Below are positions 50,159 through 60,606 of a DNA stretch of 64,000 nt, piece by piece. The position numbers and the translations under genes are program-made. How positions within the stretch are numbered: position 1 is the stretch's first letter; each line of letters starts with the position of its first letter. The notes beneath the pieces were generated by a model that had not been told where the DNA came from, searched no databases, and saw nothing but the letters and a program-made list of their open reading frames with translations. The DNA is from Dimorphilus gyrociliatus (Eukaryota > Annelida > Polychaeta > Dinophilidae): NCBI GenBank assembly GCA_904063045.1, contig CAJFCJ010000017.1, positions 806,001-870,000 of the forward strand, given 5' to 3'.

Positions 50159-52854
50159 ATGTTGAAGCATTCCTTGATTTTACTGAAAACACCGAAACGA
50201 CCAATTTCAAACGTTTTATTACGAAATCTAGAAGTAAATATAAGAAAAAACGTTTCTGCAAATGATCCTTACTTGCATTGGAAAAATAAAACAAGATTCT
50301 TTAGTACGAGTAGCGCAAATGGTGAAGATGACAGTGAAGCAGGTAAAGTTGTCCGTAAAGTTCTCGAAGAACAAAGAACAAACGAGAATATTGCAAAAAA
50401 CTCTGGGAACATTATAGACAAAACAAAGACTTTACTTCAAGGTTAAACTAAATAATACTTATTTTTTAAAAGACGAGAGTAATCATAGAATTCTATCTAA
50501 TAGGAGATCAAACAAAAAGTGAAAATCCAGATCTTATCCAAAATAGCAGAACATTACTAAAAGGTTTGTTTAATCCAAGAATGAACGTCTAGCTATATTT
50601 TATCATGGGTGTTCATTTATTACCATCAGTGGTTCCAAGAAAACGAGAAAAGACAGATTTTTCTAAACCTCACACTGATAATATCTTTATAACACCAAGT
50701 AGAGCCTTGAATGAATATTCACTCGATTTCCGGTTTGTTTTTGTATAGTTGTTTGCCTTGAAATTTTCGTTTAAAGGTATTTCCAAGAAGCATTAATCAT
50801 AATATAATTTGCAAAATTGTTGCAGAGAATTAACCTCTCTTACAAAGTATACAAGAAGAAGCCCTTATCCGGAAAGAGATGATATTACTGTCTATCTTAG
50901 AGGAGAGGTAGAAAAGAAGTAAATGAGAATTTTTTATGATCTTCCAAGATGTTTATAAGTGTACTTATATGTATATTTTTTCTTTTTTGATCTTTTTGAT
51001 TAGAGCTATTGAGAAATTTGGTTCCTTTGAAGCTTTGCAGCAGCATAGAAATCGAAGAAAAGTTATGGAGAATATTGAACGAAATACTTTTCTATGTAAG
51101 TTTTTAATTGATGAAATTGAGTCAAAACCTTATATTTATAACGAACGCATCTCTTAAAAAGCTGAGGCTGATATTCGTCAGGCTATTGAAGATTATAATA
51201 AGCAACATGAAGATAGAACAATTGACTCTGACAATTCAAAGATCAGCGAGGAAAAGCCATATATTTTCAAGCCGCAAATAGTATATTATCAAATGAGATT
51301 TATCGTAAAAAATTTAACCCTAAATCCTTTCAGAAAGATCCTAATTTGCGTGCCAGCATTTTCAAAATAGGTCCAGGTAAAGTCATTCTATATGCTGTAG
51401 CCATGTAAGCAATTAAAATATTTTACCGTTTTCTCCATTAAACTAATATATATATATATATATAAATGTATTTAGAAACGGAGCCAACTGTCTCATGAAA
51501 TTGATAGCGTGGTTGTATACAGGATCTCACAGTATGTTTTCAGAATTTATTCATTCATTGGCCGATTGTCTTAATCAGGTTAATTCATTTTATTTAAATA
51601 AAAGCTATTCATTGTTTTTCTGTCCAAAAGAAAGGAACCTATATACTTAAATACTTTTTAGATAATCTTGGCCGTGGGACTTCATCAGTCACTCAAACAA
51701 CCAGATACACATCACCCGTAGTTTATCTTATTTTTTCGCAACATTGGCTTCTTTTATATATAAAATTTACTTTTTTAAGATACGGCTGGAGTAATTTCCG
51801 AAATGTTTCATCACTAATAAGTGGAGTGGGTATATTTTGTTTAGGAGCTGGCTTATCATGGTATCACGGAATCTTAGGTTTGCTTAATACCCAGCCGATA
51901 GATTCTTTGTTCTGGGTATTTATTCAATATTTTCCACTTTCAAATGTTTAATCTTGCTTCACTTCCTAGGCAATCGCTATTTTAGGAGGTTCGTTTGTTT
52001 CTGAAGGTGCAACACTTTTAATTGCTATAAATCAAATTAGGCAAAGTGCCAAAGCTCAAGGAATTGATTTTTCAACTTACGGTATTAGAGATTTTTTAAC
52101 AAGTTAGAATATTCTCTTAAAATAAATCAATGATTTCTTTTTTAGTTTGGCAAGGGTATGATCCAAGCACTAATGTGGTTTTGCTGGAAGACGCTGCCGC
52201 TGTTCTTGGAGTATCATTGGCAGCTTCTTGCATGGCTATTACCCACATGACAGGTAAATAACCTAAGTCAAGGCTGATTCTTAATTAAAAAACTAATTAC
52301 TACTTCATTCTTTTTTGAAGGCAGTCATATAGCAGATGCTGCTGGTTCGCTTTTAATAGGAACTTTACTGTCAGGTGTTGCGTCTTTTATAATTTACACT
52401 AATTCGGTAGCTCTGGTAGGCCGTTCTATACCAACTGAGAAGAAATTACAAATTACCGAAGAATTAGAAAAAGATCGCATGATACGCTGCTTACATGATG
52501 TGAAGGCAACAAGTATGGGAAGCAGCTTTGTGAGATTTAAGGCGGAAGTTGACTTTGATGGGCGAGAATTAACAAGGTTCTTGATATGTTCTATATATAG
52601 TTTATTGATAATGAAAAGATGTTCAAGATTTGACATTCCATTTTTTACTTCATAGAAAATATTTGGAAAGTATCGACGTTGAAAAACTAACCGAAGAAGT
52701 AAACGAATTAAAAAGCGTTGAAGATGTTGAACAGTTCTTACTCAAGCATGGAGAGAATATTATAGATACAATGGGAAGCGAAGTTGACAGAATAGAAAAG
52801 AAATTAAAGAAAAAACACCCCGAAGTCAGACATGTCGATTTAGAAACTTTATAA
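50159..52854 (+). CDS. SLC30A9: Mitochondrial zinc exporter SLC30A9 (ZnT9)
   Basis: This is a cation diffusion facilitator that exports zinc from mitochondria. The N-terminal exon is Arg/Lys/Ser-rich (LLRNLEVNIRKNVS), compatible with mitochondrial import. Short, partly repeated linker exons (KTKTLLQG and QNSRTLLKG) follow. The ZnT9-specific region has FITPSRALNEYSLDFREL and RRSPYPERDDI. The CDF core has NCLMKLIAWLYTGSHSMFSE, EFIHSLADCLNQIILAVGL, HPYGWSNFRNVSSLISGVGI and YDPSTNVVLLEDAAAVLGV. The C-terminus is a charged cytosolic-type domain ending VRHVDLETL. It is convergent with IFT74 (378 bp of AT-rich 3' sequence). Confidence 0.93.
51446..51464. repeat. (TA)n tract in an SLC30A9 intron
   Basis: This is an uninterrupted alternating A/T run of about 19 nt near the 3' end of an intron. 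Confidence 0.85.
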
Positions 52855-53232
52855 GAAAATGACTTAAACAACCTGTTTAATTATATATAGAAATTTTAAA
52901 GTATAAAAGAGTATAATAAAAGTATTAAAACACAGTTAAAGAGTTAAACATAGTTTTAAGTTAAATTATATTCATATTTTTCCTTGTTATTTTCAAAGAT
53001 TTACAAATAATATAAAATGAAATGAAATTAACGTATTTCATTAACCATGGTGTATAAAATGGCAAAAATACGGCAACATTTCACACGAAACCGAATCATT
53101 TAGATATTACGTAGATATTTTTATTTTTAAGTCTGAAATTTTAGGTTAATGTAAAACATTTAAAAAAATTCTACAAAAAATAGTAAACGGCGTTTTTGAT
53201 GAAGATAGAAAATGATAGGAACTATTTGGAAA
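52855..53232. other. Convergent 3' region of SLC30A9 and IFT74
   Basis: This is 378 bp, very AT-rich, with AATAAA at about 52915 for the + gene. No exon was seen. Confidence 0.55.
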
Positions 53233-55219
53233 TCACATACCAGGAGTTTTTCCGCCAAGTACATCTATAAGATGTTCGTTATAGTTTCTGAGCATGCCAT
53301 CAACTCTTTTTGAGACTGGCCTTATATCAGTTTCATGGCTTTTGGACGCTATAAACTCTTTAACGACAAAGTTGTTTTGCTCTAAATGTTGCCACTTTCT
53401 TTCCAAGTTAAGGAGCTGAATATGGGTTTCATTATCATTCAACTGAGTCCTCAAACCATCATAATCGCTTGACACATACACTAAAGCTCGTCGGAGGCTT
53501 TCACGACGTTTATATAAATTAATTTTGTCTTCTCCCAGTTGAAGTTTTCGCTCTTCTGCTTCGCGTTTTAGGCGATCTAAGTCCTGATAGATTGTCAAAT
53601 CATCATCCATACGAGATATTTGTTCTTTTAAATTTGCCAATTCAGAAGTAATTTTGTGCTCTAATGTCTCAACCTTTTCCAAATCTTCTTGTAATTTCTG
53701 GCTCTCCATGGCTAGGCTTGAAGCGGTTGTTTTTGACTTTTTCATTTCGTCTTCCTTCAGACCTAAGTCTTCTCTCATAGCAGTCAATTCTTGAGTACTT
53801 GGTACGTGACCTACCGCTTGCATATCTCCAGACATAGAATTTAGTATAGTTACAACATTCTGTTCAAGCATGCCAATCCTATCGAATTCTTGTTGTTTGG
53901 TGTCTTCAAAAGAAGATAAGAATTCATTCATTGTTTCTTCTCTTTTCTTTAACTCCCTGTATTTTTGGCTTTTTGCTCCCTGATTCTCTTCCAAATCTTG
54001 ATCAAGTTGCTGTATTTCGCTCTGAATGTTGCTTATGCGATCTCTTAAATCGAGTGTTTGTCTTTCCATAGCAGCAATTTCCTGGTTATCTTCTTTAACT
54101 TGTTTTAACAATTTTTCTCTTTCCTCTTGGGGTGACAAACGACTTGAGGTCTCAGTTATCAACTGATCTCTCTTTTCCTCTAGATCGTGAAGTTGCTCAT
54201 ATAATCTTACAGCTTCTTGTTTGACAGGAGAACTTGTCAATTCCTCATCTAATTCCTTACGTTTTAGAGACAATTGATCCAAGTCTCTTTGGCTTAACTC
54301 AAGCTGTCTTATGAGATGCTCATTAATTTCTTTGGATCTTATATATTTTTGTTTCATATTTGGTGGCATATCGGCTACCATGTTGTCAGCCATACTTTTT
54401 TCTTGTCGTAGTTCCAGTTCAAGAGCGGAAATTTGTTCTTGCTTCTTTTGTTTTTGTTCGAACAATGCATCTAGCACTTTACCCTCTCGTTCGTTTCCCG
54501 CCTTGATATCTTCGTAATCAATCTGAATATCATTTATTGATTCTTCTGTATTTAATTTATCTACTAATGTATTATAGTCTCCTAATTCTCGTTGACATTC
54601 TTTAATCTCTGCGGCTAAATTTTCAGCCCTTTTCTCATAGGTTACATAAGTTGACTGGTCCTCAACTGTCTTATCAGCCTCCCTTTGTAAATTTGATATT
54701 TCGCTGGATAGTTCCTGATTTTTTGTTCTCAGTAGGCCAAGAAAATACGTTCTATCTTTAACCAGGCGTTGATTTCTTCGAGGTCCTACAGCGGTCTTCA
54801 TTCCACCAAGACCTTGCTTTGTCATTGGTCTATCTGCAACTCTCACCTGAGAACTTAATGCAACACCTCCCCCAGATTCCTGTCCTCCTCCTCCTCTAGC
54901 AGTTCCAGGAGCCTTTAAGAAACAATATGAAGAACAATTATATATGCTTATATTTAAAGAGAAGACTATAGAAAAATGAAGATAGATAGTATACCATTCC
55001 AGTTGTCAGCCTTGTGGCAGTTCCGGGAGCACGACCTGCTCCTCTACTAGCTGGTCTGCCTGATGATGATGGAGGAATATTCCTATGTATAAATAAATCA
55101 TTAATTTTTAAAAGCCAAGTCTATAGATGATTTCAAACTGATTAAAAATAAGGTAATCGAATAAGAATATTAAATTTAATCGTTTTCTTTTAATAGAAGT
55201 GCTATATATCAACTTACAT
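53233..55219 (-). CDS. IFT74: Intraflagellar transport protein IFT74
   Basis: This is an IFT-B core subunit that, with IFT81, binds tubulin for cilium assembly. Exons are 55218-55219 (AT), 54995-55082 and 53233-54912, giving 589 residues (human 600). The basic N-terminus (SSSGRPASRGAGRAPGT) fits the tubulin-binding tail. Next come RVADRPMTKQGLGGMKTAVG and a long coiled coil with VTYEKRAENLAAEIKECQRE, EEREKLLKQVKEDNQEIAAM and LERKWQHLEQNNFVVKEFIA. The start codon is split: AT ends exon 1 and G begins exon 2, giving M-NIPP. No other upstream ATG fits the frame in exon 2. An ACCGGAAA site lies 27 bp upstream. Confidence 0.95.
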
Positions 55220-56532
55220 TATTTTTTTGAAAGAACGAAATTCGAACCGGAAATTCCAATGTTGCCAGAAAACAGTTTAACTTGTATCTAGGTTTAACTA
55301 AAACTCGGCCGTAATAAGACAAATGTTATAGCGTAAAATTTTAGTGCTACCCTCTAAAGAGGGTCAAGGTCAACCACAGCTAACTTCCGTTCATTATGCA
55401 ACCTAAGCATAAAAGTTCACTCTAGAATTTAAAAGGAAATGTAGAAAGTCAACAAAAACAAAGCAAATATCTATTTTTACAACCAATTGTCAATTAATTA
55501 ACAAAATATTTACTTCAATATAATAATAGAAAAAAGGGAAATCTCATAAACAAGTTATTTATTACGTAGAAAACATCTATGAAAGGAAAGATGGCTTTAA
55601 TGAGATTGTAAAAATAGTACTCATATAGATTAATATAGTTAATCTGAAGTATTTAAAATATGTCATAAAATTAAAAAGTCATTGAAATATTAAAATCACA
55701 CAAATCAGAAAGTGAATAGTTTCGAATAAATTAACTCAATTAACGAAATAAACTAAATAATATTATTCATAAAAAATTGTTTACAACTTTGTTTGATAAC
55801 AAAATATATAGTTATAAAAGAAGTGTAGCATTAATTCATGAATGTCACGTATCGTATCCGCTTTATTTTAGTTATTAAAAGAAAATGTTTCTTTCATACA
55901 AAATGAAAAAAAAAACAGCTCATTTATTCCCAAGTTAAATATAAACTTAGTATTTTCAAAGCGATTATATTGGAAAAATTAGATGCAAATATGATACTTT
56001 TACAAAATGTCATAGAAAATATTCTTTATGGAAAAATTCGAGAAAAGAATTACTGTTTCCTTTTAAGGATCATCTTGCATATCAGATAAAACTGACTTTT
56101 TTAAAATAAGGTCTTTTTTTATTTTAGAAGACGATTTACTTTTCTGTTGAGATAATATCGATCTTTATATATATATATATATGAGTTTTGCATTTCTTCA
56201 AATATTTAAATTGATTGACAAGGACCATTGAAGGGTATAACCTGGACTTTTTGCATAGAACTCAATGAGTCTGACTTTCTTTTATGAAATCATTGGCTCA
56301 CTGACACTTTGACAAAATCTATTAATGCAAGCAAGCAAGTCTCAATACTTAAAGCTTGCATTTCCGGTTAATATCTAATTCCAAAGCCGAGTATGGCCTT
56401 TTATTCAACACCAGATGTCAGCGCTATATCCTTTTATTCAATTCAACTGTTTAATATAGTATAAATCTTAATAAATTCTATGATACGGGACTCGCCTTAA
56501 AGAGTAAAATTTGTAATTGTTTAAAATAAAAA
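55220..56532. promoter_or_regulatory. Divergent intergenic region, IFT74 and the 56.5-kb gene
   Basis: This is 1,313 bp without a credible exon. It holds ACCGGAAA at 55246-55253, TTTCCGGT at 56361-56368, and a (TA)n run at about 56166-56182. Confidence 0.5.
56166..56182. repeat. (TA)n tract
   Basis: A short alternating A/T run in intergenic DNA. Confidence 0.8.
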
Positions 56533-57933
56533 ATGGAATTAAACGGTAAAAACAGGCTCTCGTCTAATATGACTGACATAAGGACGGATGCTCTTGCCAA
56601 GTCAACGGCTGGTCTTGGTGTTAGTGAGGCACAATTAGAGAGGGAAAGGATGGCTATGAATGAAAAAAACACTGCATACAGGCCAAACTTTTTTAATGAT
56701 GAAGAGAGTAGAAATGTCCTTAAATCTATTAGCAGAACATTCAAGAAGTTTGAATTAGCTAAAAGATTAATAATGGTAAATATAGACAGTGTTAATAACT
56801 AATAATATTTATATTTAATTAAAAATAACTTCGTACAGAGTGAAGGAGAAAGAATGAAAAGATATGCAAATGATCGGTTACTTTTATCCTCAGATATTTG
56901 CACATATTCCAAGATTTTAGATGGACTGATAATGAAGGAAGAAAATTTACTAGACAAGCAGGGCTTGTCCTTCGATTACATAGAATTTTTAGATGAAATG
57001 GGAAAGGATCAAATACATAATCCAATGATGCAAGGCAGAATGTTTATAACAAACTTCCGTTTTATACTAATTACTTGCGAGCAATTAAAAGGTGCTTGAT
57101 TTGTTTTAATACCATATGAAGTAAATCTGTCTTAAGGTAATTTGTATTTATGTTAGTTTGTTTACCTGCTTTTTTTTTGCTTAGGAACGATTCTATCAAG
57201 GTCTAACACTTCAAAAGCTAGAAGAGAAATTTACGAAATATCGTCTTATTTAAACGACGAAGTTCACTATAAAAGTATAACTTTAGATGAAATTGCTGAC
57301 ATAGAAATTCATTCGAGAACGGGAGGTAGAGCCGAAACTGAATTAAGGTCGAAAAAGAGACACTTCCGACCGTGGAAGAGTAAAGAGAAATGGGGATATT
57401 GGAAAACTGCTAGAGAGGGTGTTGAATATTCTGAGAAAGTTTTAGTAATATCCTCTAATTTAAGGCCGTTTGATGAAAGATGTCTTATAAATATTCATGT
57501 TGATGAGAATATGGATATAGGGAAATTAGCATCCTATGCAGCTTTCCTGCAAAGAAACTGTCTAAGATTAAGCGAAATGATACCGAGAATGATGAGCAAC
57601 GAAGAGGTAGATGATTTCAAAAAAATGTATGATACTTTACCCCTTATTAAAAAAGAGGAAAAGAAAGAAAACACGGAGGAAGAAAAGCGTAATAGTAGTG
57701 AAAGTTTAAACTCTATGGAACCGGAACAATCAAACGAAAGAGAAGATGAAGAAACTGATAGAGAAAATAATAATGTCGAATACGTTGCACGCGAACCAAA
57801 GAAAGTGGAATCATCAAAAATAACCGATTCAATTACAAAAGAAGGCAATGAAGCAAATAACGAACATTTTTCCAATATAGCAAATGTAGCACAAGATAAC
57901 TTAAGATTTATTATTCGTAACAAAGGAAAGTAG
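56533..57933 (+). CDS. Uncharacterised conserved-looking protein with a GRAM/PH-like segment
   Basis: Three coding exons run from about 56533 to 56774, 56839 to 57089 and 57185 to 57933. The start is charged and helical (LERERMAMNEKNTAYRPNFF). The middle contains MMQGRMFITNFRFILITCEQ, which resembles the beta-hairpin of GRAM or PH-like domains, and SITLDEIADIEIHSRTGG. The last 100 residues are acidic and disordered (KKEEKKENTEEEKR). I do not recognise the family. No signal peptide or membrane segment is visible, so a soluble cytosolic protein, perhaps binding membranes, is an inference. Confidence 0.7.
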
Positions 57934-58291
57934 GTTGTTAATAAAAAATTTATGATCTTTCGTTATGAGTATTTGTAGAGATAGAATTTCTTGTGATGAA
58001 TAAAGTGGTTTGTTGCTAGTTATTTATATATAAAAAAGTATAAAACATGGTTTTTTTTAATTATTGTATAATTTAAACATTAAAGGAAATATATGATGGA
58101 TTATTAACGTTCGTTAGAAGAAATATCTAGATTACTTTCCGTTAATCGATTCAAACGAATCGACGAATACCGACAGAAAGATTCCATTGTTGAATTTATC
58201 GATCGATTCGTGATGAGTCACAAACTGAAAAGGCTGTATCAACTACACACGAAAAAATATGGACGGATTTTGATCGTGCTAAAAAGCAGGA
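57934..58291. other. Intergenic spacer between two same-strand genes
   Basis: This is 358 bp with AATAAA near 58000. A TCGATTC/GAATCGA-type sequence recurs around 58145-58205 (AATCGATTC, GAATCGACGAA, ATCGATCGATTCG), probably in the promoter or 5' leader of the PTB gene. Confidence 0.45.
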
Positions 58292-58849
58292 ATGAATTTC
58301 TTTAAAAAGCCAAAATCGATCAATAAGGATAATGATGAAGAGATCAAGCTGCCGAGCACTTTTATAGTCTCCTACCTCGGCTATAAAGAAGTTTATGGAC
58401 ATCAACGTATGAAACAGTGCGTGTCAGAGTTGTTCAATGCCTACGACAGACGGAAATCAGTGACTATAGTTCTTAATTTAACATTAGAGGATATGACAGT
58501 CAGTCTTCATCATTCTAGTCCCATAAAAGAAATTGATGACACCCTAAAGGAACCTATACCTATTCAATTCATATCTTACGTTTCACAAGATTATGATCAT
58601 CAAAATGTATTCTCTTGTCTTGTGGTAAGGGAGTTGAGCTATACAAAAAAGAAAGTAGAATGCCACTCGTTCTTATGCGATAGCGAAGTAGAAGCCATCC
58701 GCTTAGGAAAGACATTTAGAAAAGTTTTCGAATTATTTGTTTCTTCGGTAAAGGGTGAATTTCAATTTAAAGTTGATCTACAAGAGGAAGTAAATAAGCA
58801 AAACGGAAAGAGTGATACGAAAAGTAAACATGAAGAAGCCGATGCATAA
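58292..58849 (+). CDS. PTB/PID-domain protein
   Basis: This is a single-exon 185-residue protein. After a short basic start (MNFFKKPKSINKDN) a phosphotyrosine-binding fold is suggested by FIVSYLGYKEVYGHQRM, VLNLTLEDMTVSLHH, IQFISYVSQDYDHQNVFSCL and CHSFLCDSEVEAIRLGKTFR, ending in the helix KVFELFVSSV. The YLG, ISY and CHSFLC strands occur in the usual PTB order. The tail is charged. The small size suggests a single-domain adaptor. The subfamily (PID1-, FAM43- or NUMB-like) is not clear. Confidence 0.72.
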   Translation: MNFFKKPKSINKDNDEEIKLPSTFIVSYLGYKEVYGHQRMKQCVSELFNAYDRRKSVTIVLNLTLEDMTVSLHHSSPIKEIDDTLKEPIPIQFISYVSQDYDHQNVFSCLVVRELSYTKKKVECHSFLCDSEVEAIRLGKTFRKVFELFVSSVKGEFQFKVDLQEEVNKQNGKSDTKSKHEEADA

Positions 58850-60606
58850 ATTAAATTATCCTACCTTTTTTTTTCTATTTCATAGAAATATAAAAATCAA
58901 TATACGTAAACAACTGAAGTTGTATTTTTCATTTTTCGATTGAACAGTACATCTTTTTTCTTTATTATCTTTTGCCTTTTATCCTTTTGTTACTTTTTCT
59001 TAGTCAAATAAAAATAAAAATCATGAAAAAATTCAACTTTAAAAGAAAGAAAGAAATAAAAAAAAAATCAATTTTTTCAATTATCAATTAGTGTAAAAAA
59101 AAAGCGAAATAACTACTAGTTAATTGACCTACATTTTTTTTAAATTAATGATTAAATGATTATTTTTTTTTTTAAGAAAAAAATTTCCACAATAACTAAT
59201 TTTGTTTTTATAATTCACGATTTTATGAATAGAAGATATTGAAGTATAAAGTGATGATAAAATCTGTACAGTTGGTGTTTTATTAATAAGAATATAATAC
59301 CTTTATTATTAATTAATTTGCTATTAATATATTACGTAGTATGCGCATAAAAATAATATATATATATATATATACTCGAGAGAAAAGTCTTTGAAGATCA
59401 GCTCATAGAGTGAAAAGACAGAAAGAAAGAGTGAGAAAAATTGAATATGATTATTTATGTTTCGTCCAAAAAAAGAGAATGTTAAATATAGAAAATCCAT
59501 TGAAATTCTTGAATAGTTTCTTAAAGCGGTATTACGTAGGTCCTCTATTCATATTAAATTTATAATTCCAGGTAATTTTAGTGCAATTTCATTTTTCTTC
59601 ACACTTGTTTAACGTATTTCTTTCTAACTAACTAAAAATGTCCAAAGTCAAAAACGCATTTCCCGTAACAAATTCAAGATTTACATTTCACAAAAACCTC
59701 CTAGGATACTTCCGGGAATGGTCGATAATGTTTCTCTTAATTACTCTTACAACTGAATTATTAATCAAGTATCCTTCTTCAAATGTAATATTGGAGAGTT
59801 GTCTTTCCTCTAATTCTAGTTTGTTCTATTGTTGGTTTCTTTAAACTTTAAAAATGCGATAGGATCATATAGGCCTTTCTCCCTAGTGACCTTCCGGCAA
59901 TTAATATTTTGAAAATTCAAATAAAGTGAACCTATTTTGCACTTATTGACTTATCTTAGGTTTCTTGAGATTGTCCAAATAATTTCCCGAATAATTTACC
60001 TAAATAAATTTTATATTATAGTACGAATGTATTGTCTATTAATCTCTTCCATATCTAGGGTACCTTTAATAAATAAAATGAGCAAATGTACTTAAAACGT
60101 ATTCAAACACAAAGAGGTTCTACAGTCCCCTGATTAAGATACTGTGGGGGAAGAGGGAGGAGCTTGTAATTATGTCTACAAACATACTACAATTTACGCA
60201 AACTAACGTAAATATGAATATTTATGATCTATATTTGTAGAATATACATCTCCATAATCGTCTTGTGCGAATAAAAATAGAAACATCTCACGCATTTCCT
60301 CAGGCATTGACGTCATTGACAGGGAAATCTCAACTGGCGGAGTACCGGAAGCTCAGTGGTCTCGTTTTGATATCAAAATTTGCTATACCGATTTTCAGAT
60401 GAAGTGTGAGTAGAAATAAAAGCATTGTTCAACAGAAAAAAGATTCCCTTGAATCACTCCAGATGAGCAGTAAAGCCAATCTTCGGTATTTGCTATTTGA
60501 TCGCTGCAAAATTCTAAATTTCGAGCGGTTCCATTCGTTCGCTCGACGCTATTTTTAATCCTTAGAGAATATTCACTAAAATTTGCTTTTTATAACCTTT
60601 TCCAGG
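58850..60606. other. Long gene-poor gap before BRE1
   Basis: This is 1.76 kb. The first half has many A and T runs (59040-59180) and a (TA)n tract at about 59355-59375. The second half includes a short open frame at 59638-59844 that I do not trust. The BRE1 promoter end has a perfect CRE TGACGTCA (60308-60315) and ACCGGAAG (60344-60351). Confidence 0.5.
59355..59375. repeat. (TA)n tract
   Basis: An alternating A/T run of about 21 nt in intergenic DNA. Confidence 0.85.

Noticed and set aside
51446-59375. (TA)n tracts as ends of mobile elements
   Set aside because: No terminal inverted repeats, target duplications or transposase remnants are next to them.
59638-59844. 68-residue frame in the gap before BRE1
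   Set aside because: It shows no family resemblance, splice context or neighbouring exon; chance is a sufficient explanation.
60110-60170. Possible hairpin RNA (CAGTCCCC ... CTGTGGGGG)
   Set aside because: The arms do not pair in the correct order over more than a few bases.
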